The notes beneath the pieces are model-generated. The model was not told the origin of the DNA. It did not search any database and was given only the letters and a program-made list of their open reading frames with translations. Positions 24,326 to 35,937 of a DNA stretch of 64,000 bases are shown here, one piece after another. The stretch is from assembly GCF_023065955.2 (NCBI RefSeq), contig NW_026622997.1, positions 22,920,001 to 22,984,000 on the forward strand, written 5' to 3'. This DNA comes from Ursus arctos (taxonomy: Eukaryota; Chordata; Mammalia; Carnivora; Ursidae). Each line of letters begins with the position of its first letter. Position 1 is the stretch's first letter. A program made the position numbers and the translations under genes.

Positions 24326-24990
24326 CATTGGATGTATATGTACCCCACATATTCTTTACCCATTTATCTCTTGATGGATTCTTTTACTGCTTTTAGGATT
24401 CTCTTTAATTTTTGACATTTCAATTATTATGTGGCTTGCATGAATCTCTCTGAGTGCATCTTTTTGTGCCCTTCTGGCTTCCTAGACCTAGATGTTCTGT
24501 TTCCCTGTGGAAATTTTCAACTATTATTTCTTCAAGTAAGTTTTCTGCCCCTGTCTCTGTTTTCCTTTGGGGACACCTAAAATGTGAATATAGTTGATGC
24601 TGTCCCAGAGGTCTCATAACCTATGCTCATTTTTAAAAATTCTTTTTTCTTTCTTTTGTCAGCTTGGATTATTTACACTACTGTGTCTTCTAGATCACAG
24701 TTCTTCCACATCATCTAATCTGTTGATTCCCTTTTGTGTATTTTTCATTTCAGTTATTATATTCTTCAGCTCTGATTTTAAAAAAATATTTTCCACCTCT
24801 TTGTTGAAGTTTTCATTGAGTTTATTCAATCTTCTCTCAAGATTGGTGGACATCTTTATCAATACTTTGAACTCATTACCACATAGAATGCTTATGTCCA
24901 TTTTGTTTAGTTTTTTTCTGAAGTTTTGCCTTATTTCATTTAGAACACATTCCTCTCCCTTGTTGTCTGACTCTATTTTTATATACTAGG
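24326..24990 (-). mobile_element. rearranged L1: 3'UTR scrap joined to ORF1, antisense
   Basis: 24326-24378 resembles the 'ccacat.ttctttacccattt' part of L1 3'UTRs. From about 24380 the sequence is ORF1. ORF2 is missing, so a deletion lies at the join. Minus frame 24695-24901 (68 residues, rich in Leu, Lys, Glu and Asn) looks like the ORF1 coiled coil. Confidence 0.62.
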
Positions 24991-25800
24991 TAGGCCAGCT
25001 ATATCTCCTGTTCTTGAAGTTCATGGCTTTATGTAGGAGGCGTCCTATGGGGCCCAATAGCATAATCTCCCATGGTCACCAGTGCCGGTCTCTATGAGTA
25101 TTCCTTGTGTAGGCCGCATGCACCCTCCTTTTGTGACTGGGCCATAACTGCTGCTGGCACACTGTTAGGTAGGGCTGACCCCTGGCCTACCTGGCTGCAA
25201 TGCCTGGCACAACTACTATGTGTGTGTGCTGGTGTGTGGGGCTGGCCCTCGGCACAGCTAGATGAGAGGCCAAGATGCACCTTCTGTGGGAGTGCTTATG
25301 GCTGAGATTACTACCCTCCCAGTATGGCTGGCTTCAAGACCCAGCTATGATTGTTATGAACATGCTGGTGGGCAGGACTGGGAACCCTCCTAGCTGGGGC
25401 AGGAGTGAATTTAAAGGGGCATCAATCCCTATCAGTGCCACCTGCCAGGTGTGGTAAGGCAGGAGCTGCATTGGAGGAGTTTCTGCAAGGGCAGGTGGGT
25501 GAGCAAGGTGGGTCCACAGAGGAATGCAGGGTAGGGTGAGTGGTGCTAGAAAAGTAGATGAGAAGTATCAGAATTGGCTCCTACTAGCATCAGGGCCCCT
25601 AGGTAAGATGAAGAAGAGCAATAAAATTTCCACTGGCCAGTGCTTCTATTCCCAGAGAAATTTCCTACAGATCCCTGCCCATCCAGCACCTGCCCTAAAA
25701 TTAGTCAGCAAATATCCGTCATGTATAGGCCTGGTGCTTTGCAAACTACTTCTCCTGTGCTGTTTCTCAGAGCAAGTGATTTTGTGCATGGACCCATATT
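24991..25800 (-). mobile_element. L1 5'UTR-like sequence, antisense
   Basis: G/C-richer DNA beyond ORF1 with the 'ggggcccaatagcataatctcccatggtcacc' block, also present in the 5'UTR at 63810-63840. Open frames here are chance frames. Confidence 0.55.
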
Positions 25801-27530
25801 CGTCCTGTTACTGATTTCTAGTCTCATCGCATTGTGGTCTGAAAAGATACTTGGTGTGATTTCAGTCTTCTTAAGTTTGCTAAGATATATTTTGTGACCT
25901 ATCATGTAAACTCTTCTGGAGAGTGTCCCTGTATGCTTGAGAATGGATACTGCTGCTGTTGGGTGGAAATTTCTGTATATATCTGTTAGGTCTATTTAGT
26001 TTAAAATGTCATTCAAGTCCATTATTTCCTTATTGGTTTTTCTGCCTGAATAATATCCATTGTTGAGAGTAGTGTATTGAAATCCCTTACTATTGCATTG
26101 CTATTTTTTGCTTCACATCTATTAATAATTTTTAAATATATCTAGGTGTTTATATGCTTAGAACCATTGTATCTTCCTGATGAATTGATCTCTTTATTAA
26201 TACATAATGACCTTTTTTCTTTCTTGTTGTATATTGTGACTTAGTCTATTTTGTCTGATATGAGTATTGCTACCCCTATATTCTTTTTGTTTCCATCTGG
26301 CTGAAATATCTTTTCTTTTTCATCCCTTAACTTTCAGCGTGCAAGTGTCCTTAAAACTTGAGAGTCTCTTGTAGGCAGCATATAGTTGAATTTTGTTTGT
26401 TCATCCATTCAGCCACTCAATGTCTTTTAATTATAGAATTAAAACATTTACATTTAAAGTGATTATTAATAAGAATTTAGTATCACATTTTTTTGTTTTC
26501 TTATATTTTGTAGTTTCTTATTTCCTTATGCCTTGGTTTTTTCCTTTTTGTTGTTTTTGTATATATTATAGATTTTTGCTCTGTAGTTATGAGGTTTTTT
26601 ATAATACATCTTCTAACTCTCTATTTTAAGCTAATAATTTCTATTGCATAAGTAATTTCTACACATTTACTTTCAACTTCCCCACAGTGTGTTGATTTCT
26701 GAATTTACATTTTTATATTGTGTGCCCATTGATTAATAATAGTGTAGCTCTTATACTTATTTTCAACATTTTTATCTCAACTTATATTTTGATTTCAGAC
26801 TGATTTAAATGCCACCATTGCAATAGTAAACTATTTTGAATTTGACTACATATTTACCTTTACCAGTGAATTTTATACTTCTATATATTTTCACATTACT
26901 GATTACCATGCTTTTGTATTTGTTTGAAATTTCCCTTTAGCAGTCCTTATAGTGCAGGTCTAGTGGTGATAAATTCCCTCAGCTTTTGTTTGTCTGGGAA
27001 GGTCTTTATTTTTCAGTCATTTCTGAGTGACCACTTTGCTGGGTAAAATATCCTTTGTTGACTTTTTTTTTTTTTAACTTTTGAGCATTTTGAATATATC
27101 ATACTACTCTCTCCTGGCCTTCAAGTTATTTGCTGAGAAATCTGCTTTATAGCCTTATTGAAATTCTCTTGTGTAAAATACGTTTTTTAGTTTGCTGCTT
27201 TCAAAATTTTGTTTTTGATTTCTGAGAACTTGACTACAATATGTCTCAGTGAAGATGTCTTGAGTTGTATCTGAGGATCTTTTAGCTTCCTGTACATGGA
27301 TGGACATATCCCTTCCAGGATTTGGGAAATTTGCAGGCATTATTTCTTTGAATGAGTTTTCCTTCCCTTTCTTCCTCACTTCTACTTCTGGGACTCTCGT
27401 AATGTAAAATATCTATTTCTTTGGGATAGTTTACTGGAATATTATTGTGTTCCTTTGCTGATCTCATGCTTCCTTGTCTTTTTGTGCTTCTGATGGCTTG
27501 TATTGATGTCTGCACATCTTTGGTTCCTGA
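25801..27530 (-). mobile_element. L1 ORF2 N-terminal part, linker and ORF1, antisense
   Basis: 25801-26440 is ORF2. The minus frame 25705-25905 holds an FSDHN motif, the Asp-His pair of the endonuclease. 26441-26945 is the linker. 26946-27530 is ORF1, cut off before its N terminus. Confidence 0.72.
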
Positions 27531-28590
27531 GAAGACACAGTGGCAGATTCTCCATTCTGCTCCATCAGCTAAGGTTGATGTTTGTCCGACTGTAAAGGTT
27601 TTCTGTATTTATGACTACAGAGGCTCTGTAGGTAGTAGTGGCAGTTAGAGCTACTGGAATCTTCAAAGGTAACAGCTGCTGGATGCTTTCTGTTCTTCTT
27701 CCCTACCTCCACCATGGGCAGAAGTTCTAGCCAGCCAGATCCTTCTTGGTACCTGTTCTGGTGTGCTGGCACTGATAGTATTGGAGCCAGGATTCTGGAG
27801 TAAGGCACCCATGGAACTACCATAGCATCTGGGTCTTGGGGCACAAGTCTCTTGCTGAAGCTGTGGTACTGGTATCTAGCGTGTAGCTATCCCATGGTAC
27901 CAACACTTGGATATCAGGGGCTCACCACCATGACTCTAGCAGGGGGATGGGGGGTGCAGCAATGGCCTGGGCCCTGGGAGGGCAAGGTACAGTGGTGGCT
28001 TTAGCTTAGAAGGCAGAGTACAATGGTAACACAGCCTGGGGTGTTGGGTCAAAGTCTCATCTCTGGTCCAAGGAGGCTGTCACAAAATAGTAGGATGACT
28101 TCAGTGATGGTCTGTTACAGTGACCTGATGGAACCTGGAGAGCTGGGAAGAGAATAGTGGCTGCAAAGCCCTGGCAGTGATATTCAGTGCTGTGAACTGG
28201 GACCCAAGTACAACCCTAGCAATTTATGGCAGAGCCATTACCTAGACCCAGGATGGAGCTTAGGCAGCATTATCATCTCTAGGCAAAATGAACCAGAGCC
28301 TTGATGTGGTATGGAGGGTGAATTTCAGGGCAGTAACAGCATAGTTCTAGCAATGATGGATCAGGACCCTGACCTGCCAGTTAGTGTGGGGCTCAAGGCA
28401 GTGGCATATCCCTGCAATGGAAATCCCAAGCTGCAACTTGGAACCCACTGTGTGGGACTCAGAGTGGCAGCAGCTACCAAAATGGCAACAAAGCATGACT
28501 TGGGATTTTGGAGATGGGCCGTATGCCAATGGAGGCTGCCCCAGTAATGGCAGGACAGAATCATGATGTCAAGTTCCTCTCTGGGTTTGG
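27531..28590 (-). mobile_element. probable L1 5'UTR, antisense, G/C-richer
   Basis: Recurrent words such as 'gcagtgg', 'ggcagcagc' and 'cctggga' with a purine-rich bias. It continues directly from ORF1 at left and stops at a different L1 at about 28600. I recognise its general style from old L1 5'UTRs, but the assignment is not certain. All frames here are short and overlap on both strands. Confidence 0.45.
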
Positions 28591-28599
28591 GAAAAGTTC

Positions 28600-29180
28600 T
28601 GTTATTATTATTTTTTTTAATAATTTACCTCTCCACTTCTACCTCCGTTTTCCTTCTGAAATCTTATTTTTCCTAATATTTGTTCTTTTGATGGAACCCA
28701 TAGATCGCAGAGGCTTTTTCCACTCTTTTTCATTCTTTTTACTTTGTTCTCCTTTGGGTTACTTCGAAATTCCTGTTCTCTAGCTCACTTATTTTGTCTT
28801 TCATTTATTCTAGCCTGCTGCAGATCTTATCTATTGCATTTTTCATTTCATTCATTGAATTCTTCAGCTCCAAAATTTGTTTGGCTCTTTTTAAAGATAT
28901 CTGTCTCTTTGACAAATATATCATTTTATTCATATTTTTCCGATTTCTGATTTGTCTTCCTGAGTTTTCTTATAGCTCATTGAGTTTTCACAAAAGTATT
29001 TTGATTTCTTTATCAACTAAATCACATAATTCCATGCCCCTGAGCTTGATTATTGAATTATTGTTATCTTTAGGTAATGACAAGTTTCCTTGATTTTGTC
29101 AATTTTTTTTCTGTTTTTCATAGTTTTCTGTTGTCGCTTTCATGTTTGGAGTACAGACACCTCTTAAATCTTTACTAGAT
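28600..29180 (-). mobile_element. L1 ORF1 N-terminal part, antisense
   Basis: The 'gaattcttcagctccaaaatttg' coiled-coil block and following A/T-rich DNA are in ORF1 order. A T/A tract at 28605-28625 marks the join with the previous element. Confidence 0.6.
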
Positions 29181-30120
29181 GCTTTCAGACTGGATATACT
29201 TTTTATTGATTTTCTATGTCTTGTGTTTTCTCAACCTACTTGGTTTTCTAGAAGGGCGTGCTATAGCTGAAGTTTGTGATTTCACTTTTACCCACAGATC
29301 TTGGTCTATTTTTCTGACAGCACTCAGTACACTAGACTTGCTCCCACTGCCGTCAGTAGTGCACACAAAGAATTGGCCATGGAGGGTGGAAAATTATGGG
29401 TTTAGCACTTGGGACATCGGGAGTTCCTGTGAACTCACAGGGGAGATCCTTGGGTGTGGTACTCTCAGAGGCCCATGAGTGCACTCTGTGCTGAAGTCCT
29501 AACTGCAATCAGCAGGAACTGTGCCTTTTTAAATACCCTTTGATATTCTAATCTTTCCCAGTCTTCCCCCCACACCTACTCAGTCATAGAGGTTCCACCT
29601 TAGTATTCTGGGTGCTACTAGAGAGAAATCAGTTTCCTTAACATGCACCACACAACTAGGTAGATAGGTACTCATTCAGTTCTCTCCTTTTCCCTGTGGG
29701 AGAGGTCACCACACCACTGGTAGATCATCCCAGTGCAATATTCACTTGAGGGTGGACAGGAGACAGTGCAGAGAAAATCCTCTTACCATCTCCACTGTAT
29801 CCAAACTCATTTATAGATACAGATATAAATATATAGGGATATATACAGAGAGAGAGCACATGAGGGTGCATATATATACATGCTCTAATGGTGTGCCAGA
29901 TCTAATATTGGGAATGCTGCACTTCTGCAAATTCTTTCTTGTCTGTAGGTATCTTCTCAGGTCAGCACACTCCAGGTTTTTTCCCAACATGCCAAGAAGG
30001 CTAGAGCCGGTTAGCTTGCTCTGCTCAATCCACAGCTGGTACCAAGTTTTGTCTGCCTATTACCAGTACGTTAGACTACTCTCAGGTCCCTTGGCTTATG
30101 ATATTAGATCTTACAACACA
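29181..30120 (-). mobile_element. L1 5'UTR-like sequence, antisense
   Basis: Follows ORF1 in the right order. The right boundary is unclear; a TATA-rich simple stretch lies at 29815-29880. Confidence 0.45.
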
Positions 30121-31480
30121 AATAAAGATGCCTGTTTATAGATGGATGTCTCATTCATTGTTTAAATCAGTGAACCAAAAGAAAGAATGTCTTACACCAC
30201 TATGATGCTAATATCATTCTCAACCACCATTTTATTTTACAGCCTTGGAAACTTGATAATGTAAACTTAAAACATTTTTCAATTTCATTTCCTGGTCCAG
30301 AATGATACAGTTAGAAAAGTATGTACAAGTAAGAAGACCTTCAGGGACCCATGTGTGTGTCCAACTCCTACCCCAACCCCAAGATCTAGCATCAGAAACT
30401 GAAATCTGCTCTCAGAGTGCTCAAGACCAAAGATCAGCAAAAGGAGACTGTCATAGCTCTCCAAATCAGGTCTAAAGTCCCACACAGTCACCCAGGGTCT
30501 CTGACCAGCCACACTGATCCCAGCCACTCCACAGCCTGGAAATCTCATAGCCTCCTTTTATTCAATCAACCTTTTTTGTTGTAATTCTTGTTACTTGTTA
30601 CTTGGTCTGTTTCCAGGGCCCACAGGTCTAAATCCCATGAAAGTTAAAACTAGATTGCCTTTTATAGTGACACCATTTTTACTTCATAGGGCTTTGCAAA
30701 TGAGAGAATGAGGAATTAACCCAATTCCAGCACAAGCTCAACTTTTTGAAGATACTTGGACCCAAACCTTTTATGGAAGTTTCCTAGAAAATAAGACTGT
30801 CACTGGTCCTGCATTTATGTATTACAACATCTCTCTTTAATGCCTTGCAGATGTTCCACATTATGTAATTAGCCTTAAGTGTGAAGGTCCCAGTCCTCAT
30901 GTTCTGACTTGATCTGGACTTAGAAATACTGAAAACTGCTATCATTCGTTATCAAGCAGGGAATGTTTGCTAAGAATACTAGTGTAGAAACTACGCCATG
31001 AGTCACTCTTCCACTGACTCTGTTGGTTATCATACCATTAACCTTTTATGTTCTCTTAAGTCTCTGATCATTACTTCCTAGTTTTTCATTTGCCCTCAGA
31101 TAAGGTGTTTCTAAGGTTAGAAACAGAAGTTTTCTGGTTTTAGAAGGTTAGGAAGAATTTAAGTATGAAAAATATCTGGGCATTGCTCCTTTTTTCAATA
31201 GAATGTGGATCCTTAGTGGCCTTTACAGTTTGTTCTGTTATGGTCAGTCCAAGTTATAATTAGTAATTTGAATTTTGCTAGAAAATTATCTATTTTCTCT
31301 ACATTTTCAAATATCTCATGAAGTTGCATATAATATCCTTTTGTAATAACTTTTAGCCTGTGTATACTTGTGGCTGCATCTCCATTTCATTTCTAATGCA
31401 TATATATTTGTTTTCTTTTCTACCCAACCTTTATACGTTGGGCTTTTCTCTTCCACTTGCCTTTTTAGAAAACCTCACCC
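30121..31480. other. non-L1 stretch, nothing recognised
   Basis: No L1, SINE or LTR landmarks seen. No open frame above about 90 codons has gene-like composition, and no splice-site/coding pattern stands out. A minor 'ttgttacttgttactt' repeat lies at about 30586-30601. Probably unique DNA or a very old decayed repeat. Confidence 0.5.
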
Positions 31481-31885
31481 ATACTCACGACTTTAGTTAC
31501 CATCTATGTAATAAACAGTCTCAAGCTTTTATCTTCAGTCCTGATCTCTTCCCTGAGCTCCAGAACTGCAACTCTTCACTGTCTAACCTAACTCTCCTTA
31601 TAGACATTCCAAAGGCACCTCCTATTTGTTGTATAAAATGGTACACCTAATTCCCTATTAGCCTAGATATCTCTACTCAATTTCAGTAAATGGCATCACC
31701 ATCACCTGCCAGCCCTATAATCTCATTAAATCCTATCTGTTGCATGACCTAAATACATCTTAATTTTATCAACTCCTCTCTGTTGCCACCACTACCAAGT
31801 TACCAGAATTGCTTTCTTGAATGTCTGTCCTGCCTGCTACATGGACTCCATATATTTCCTTTTGTCTTCTTACTAATGGATTCTC
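31481..31885 (-). mobile_element. ancient non-L1 LINE fragment (CR1/L2/L3 clade?)
   Basis: 'gatctcttccctgagctccagaac', then 'attccaaaggcacct', 'agtaaatggcatcaccatcacc' and 'tgttgccaccactacca', occur in the order known for an old mammalian CR1/L2-type reverse-transcriptase C-terminal region. It is heavily decayed. Clade and strand are tentative. Confidence 0.45.
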
Positions 31886-31889
31886 TTTA

Positions 31890-31965
31890 TATAGCCTAAG
31901 CAAACTTTTTTATTTTTATTTTGAAATATATTCAGGCTTATAGAAAAGTTGCATTGATATTTAAA
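31890..31965 (-). mobile_element. old L1 3'-end scrap, antisense
   Basis: 'ttttgaaatatattcaggcttatagaaaagttgca' resembles an old L1 3' end. Only about 75 bases remain before ORF2-type sequence begins. Confidence 0.4.
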
Positions 31966-32681
31966 GCTATATCTTCCTGATGTATTGATTTCTTTAACAT
32001 TATATTTTGACCTTGTCACTCTATCATTTTTAAAGTCTATTTTATGTGACATAACTACCTCTGTGGTGGTGGTGGTGGTGGTGGTGGTGGTGGTGGTGGT
32101 GGTGGTGGTTTGCTTGAAATTTTTTTTGATCCTTTTACTCTCAGGCAATGGGAGTCTTTAAGGGTAAAGTGACTTTGGTAAGTAGCATATCATTGGATTT
32201 GGCTTTTTTTCATCCATTGAGCCATTCTGTGTCTTTTGATTGAAGAATTTCATCCATTTACATTTAAAGTAATTACTGATATGTAAAAATTCAGTATGGC
32301 CATTTGAACTGTTTTCAGTTTTGTAGATCCAGTATTCTTTGTTTCCTGCCCTGCTGTGTCTTTTATGTGTTTTGATGTGCTATAAATACGCTTTGGCTTT
32401 TTTATCATGCTCTTTTGTGGAATAACTGCAGGTTTTTTCCTGTGGTTACCATGAAACTTATATACGATATTTTGATATTATAACACCCTATTTTAAACTA
32501 ACAACAATTTCAATAGAATCCCTTTGCTTTGCATCTCCTCCTCCTCACATGTTAGGTTACTGATGTTACAGTTTACATCTACATATTTTTATATTGCCTA
32601 ACTAATATGGGTTATTATAGTTATGATTACTTTTACTGTCCAGTGTTAATGAATTCCCTCAGCTTTTGTTTATTCAGTAAG
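31966..32681 (-). mobile_element. L1 ORF2 N-terminal part and linker, antisense
   Basis: The 'tatatcttcctgatgtattgat' block then linker 'accctattttaaactaacaacaattt'. It contains the GGT repeat at 32063-32109. It belongs with ORF1 and the 5'UTR on the right. Confidence 0.7.
32063..32109. repeat. (GGT)n microsatellite
   Basis: About 15 uninterrupted GTG units within antisense ORF2. On the minus strand it would read as poly-Thr in a broken frame. It probably expanded from the 'gtggttt' found at this place in L1. Confidence 0.97.
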
Positions 32682-32694
32682 ATCTCAATCTCTT

Positions 32695-32891
32695 GGGGCG
32701 CCTCGGTGGCACAGCAGTTGAGCATTTTGCCTTCGGCTCAGGGCGCGATCCCAGCGTTATGGGATCGAGCCCCACGTCAGGCTCCTCCGCTATGAGCCTG
32801 CTTCTTCCTCTCCCACTCCCCCTGCTTGTGTTCCCTCTCTCGCGGGCTGTCTCTCTCTCTGTCGAATAAATAAATAAAATCTTTAAAAAAA
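32695..32891 (+). mobile_element. Can-SINE, sense, bear-type body
   Basis: Head GGGGCGCCTCGGTGGCACAG, body with 'gttatgggatcgagccccac' and 'ctccgctatgagcctgc', tail AATAAATAAATAAAATC. Perfect 13-bp TSD ATCTCAATCTCTT at 32682-32694 and 32892-32904. This body variant is one I associate with bear and panda genomes. Confidence 0.97.
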
Positions 32892-32904
32892 ATCTCAATC
32901 TCTT

Positions 32905-33700
32905 TTTCATTTCTGAAAGGCAGTTTCCTTGGGTACAGTATTCTCGTTTGACTTTTTTTTTTTTTCCTCAATATTTTGAATATGTTATCCCATTCTCTTC
33001 TGGCCTGGAAAGTGTAACAGTGGAGAAACCCACTGCTAATTATGAGGAGTTCCTTGTATATAACTTTTCTCTTTTATCTTACTACTTTCACAGTTCTTTG
33101 TCATTGATTTTTCACAACCATTATTACTATAGATAATAATGCTATCTTTCTATAGCCCCTCTGTTCCAACCTATCAAGTTACTTTGGGCCTCTTGGATCT
33201 GAATGTCCATTTCTCTCCCCAGGTTTGTGCATTTCAGCTATTATTGATTTAAATATATTTCCCTCTCTTTCCCATCTTTTGGAATTCCTATAATGCAGAT
33301 ACTGTTCTTTTCATTCTGTCCCATAAGTCCTACAGTTTTTCTTCACTCTTTTTCATTCTTTTTTTTTTTTCTTTTTGTTCCTCTGACTGGATAGTTCTAG
33401 TCAAGTATCCTGTCTTCCTGATTGCTGATTCTTCTGTAAAGTTAGCTTTTGAATTTTTAATTGAGTTTTTCAGTTCAGTATTGTATTTGTTTTTTAGCTC
33501 TAGGATAACTAGGCATTTTTTTATGGTTTCTTTTTTTTTCTTGAAATTCTTGATTTGTTTATGCATTTTTTCCCCTAAATTCATTTAGTTTTTGTGTGTT
33601 CTTGTAATTCATGTGAATTATTTAAGAGGATTATTTTGAATTCTTTGTTCTTAAATCTCCACATTTTTAGGGCCAGTTATAAGAATTTATTAGTTTCCTT
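32905..33700 (-). mobile_element. L1 ORF1, antisense, decayed
   Basis: Minus frame 33330-33584 (84 residues, Lys/Glu-rich with heptad-like spacing) is the ORF1 coiled-coil region. The rest is frame-broken. Colinear with 42129-42790. Confidence 0.75.
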
Positions 33701-34590
33701 TAGTGTTATACTCACCTGATATTTCATGATCCTTGATTCCTTACAGTTATAACTGTGCATTTGAGTAAATGGTCTCTCAGACTTTTCAGGTTTGTTTTGG
33801 CAGAGATAGTTCTTCACCAGTCACCTCAGTTTGGGTTTCTGGGTGAGTCTCCTGGTAACATCCTTGTACAGTTGGAGCCTGCTATTAAGTTATATTTTCA
33901 TACAAGACAACTGTTCAAGCTCTGAGGTCAGGGGTAGGGAGGTGTGTCCCTTCCTAAGAACAATGTAAAACTGCAAGCTTTGTTCCTGCCCAAATGCGGC
34001 TCTGAATGGGCTTCAAACTTGCCTGGATTTTCTCATCAAGTTTCTATATGGTCAGGACTGAGCATATTGTACTCAGCAGTAGGTAGGGCTATCAGTTAGC
34101 TTCCATGCTCTAGTAGGGCAGCAGAACAGGTCCCAGAGGCTACATAACTTATTGTTTGGGAACCTGAGACAGGCAAGAGTATGCACTGAATATCCTAGTC
34201 AGGTGAGGCCATTGGTTCAGCTCTACAGACAGGGAAAGCCATGGACTATGCTTTCTTTTTAAGTTCCACTGTAAGCATGACTATTTGATAGGTGATGTAG
34301 CTTCCCATGTACTCTGTAAGGACGCTAGTGGTAAGCAAAATTCTGTATTCAGCATAAATGGGGCTATAGGTTAGTTTTCCTGCCTAGGTACACCAGGAGA
34401 AGCAGCTCCCGAGGCACTATGGCTCTTTGTTTAGGGTCTTGACTTAAACTGACCCATCCCCCAATTTCCCTGGCTGAGCAGGACCACTGGTTTGGCTCTG
34501 GGGATGATCAGATCTGTCCATGTGCCTCTTGGTTTAAGCATTGATGGGTTACGTACCAGTTTCCAGTTGTTCTCATTAGCCCTTCCTGTT
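33701..34590 (-). mobile_element. L1 5'UTR, antisense, truncated
   Basis: Closely colinear with 42791-43600: shared blocks 'gttcttcaccagtcacctcagtttggg', 'ctgttcaagctctgaggtcagg', 'gggaacctgagacaggcaa' and 'gtgttctcattagccctt'. It is cut at about 34590, where the next L1 3'UTR begins without the 5' terminus. Confidence 0.72.
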
Positions 34591-34594
34591 AGGT

Positions 34595-35937
34595 GTATGT
34601 GTACACATATATACACATAACATGCTACATCTCCTTTATCCTTTTATCTGTCCATAACACACTGTTTACATGGCTTGGCTATGGTAAATAATGCTGCAAT
34701 GAACATGGGGTTAGAGATACAGCTTCAGAATAGTGATTTAATATCCTTTGGGTATATGTACACGCAGGAGGATTTACTGGATCATATGGAAGCTCTACTT
34801 TTAATTTTTTGTAGTACCTCCATACTGTTTCCCATAGTGGTTGAATGAGTGAATATTCCCACGTACAATGCAGAAGTGTTCCCTTTCCTCCACATTATAG
34901 ACAACTCTTGTTATTGGATGACAGCCCTTTTAACAGGTAAAGACATATCTCATTGTGGTTTTAATTTGCATTTCTTTGATGATGAGTGATGTTGAACACT
35001 TGCTCAAGTACTTATTATTTTTGGGGACAAGTCTATTTAGTTCCTTTGCCAGTGCTTTATTAGGATTGTTCAGTATATTTATTTTTTTGCTATTGAGCGT
35101 ATGACTTTATATATTTTGGATAATAGACCCTTATCAGATATATGATTTATAAATATATTCTCTCATTTAATAGAATGACTTTTCCTTTTGTTGATTATTT
35201 CATTTGCTGTACAGAAGCATTTTAGTTTGATATAGTCCCATATGCTTATTTTGCTTTTGTTGCATTTGATTTTGTATACTAGAAGGAGTTTTAGAGTTTC
35301 AAGTTTTACATATAAGTCTTTAATAAATTTTGAGGTCACTTTTGTGTATGATGATATAGGTCTAATTACATTCTTTTGCACATGGCTGTCCAGTTTTCCA
35401 GCATGATTTGTTGAAGAGATGGTCCTTTCTTCGTGGTATATTTTTTTCCACTTTATCATAAATTTATTGACTATATATGCATGAGTTTATTTGCAGGCTC
35501 TCTTTTCTGTTTCATCAATCTGTGTGTGTGTGTGTGTGTGTGTGTGTTCATACCAATACCATACTGTTTTGATGAGTGTAGTTTTGAAATGTACTTTGAA
35601 ATCCGGAAGTGTGATGCTTCTAGCTTTCTTCTGTCTCAAGAGTGGGATCTTTTGTGGATCCATACAGATTTTAAGATTGTTTTATTTCTGTGAAAATCTA
35701 TTTGAACTTTGAAATGGATTATATTGAATCTGTCAATTGCTTTGGGTAGTATGGATATTTTAAAGGTATTTAGTCTTCCAATCCATGAGCTCAGAATAAC
35801 TTTCCATTTCATTGTGTCTTCTTTTTTTTTTTTTTTTTCATTAATGTCACAGTTTTCAGTGTACAGATATTTCACCTCCTTGGTTAAATTTATTCTTAGG
35901 CATTTTATTCTTTTCTCAAATTTAAATCGGATTTTTC
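34595..35937 (-). mobile_element. L1 3'UTR and ORF2 C-terminal half, antisense (duplicate copy 1)
   Basis: Matches 46160-48790 once the insertions there are removed: shared 'cacttg.tcaagtactt', 'gaatgactttnccttttgttgat' and 'ggaagtgtg.tg'. It is interrupted at 35938 by another L1 and resumes near 37811. Confidence 0.68.
35521..35546. repeat. (TG)13 microsatellite
   Basis: An uninterrupted TG run inside antisense L1 ORF2. Confidence 0.97.

Noticed and set aside
24594..24989. 131-codon plus-strand frame rich in Phe, Leu and Ser
   Set aside because: It is the complement of L1 ORF1. T-rich antisense DNA gives long hydrophobic chance frames throughout the window (also 29746-30141 and 45301-45672).
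28311..28566. Cluster of overlapping frames on both strands
   Set aside because: A G/C-richer patch lowers stop frequency in several frames. No coding signature on one strand.
31873..32148. Minus frame with a poly-threonine run
   Set aside because: Produced by the GGT microsatellite within antisense L1 ORF2; not a gene.
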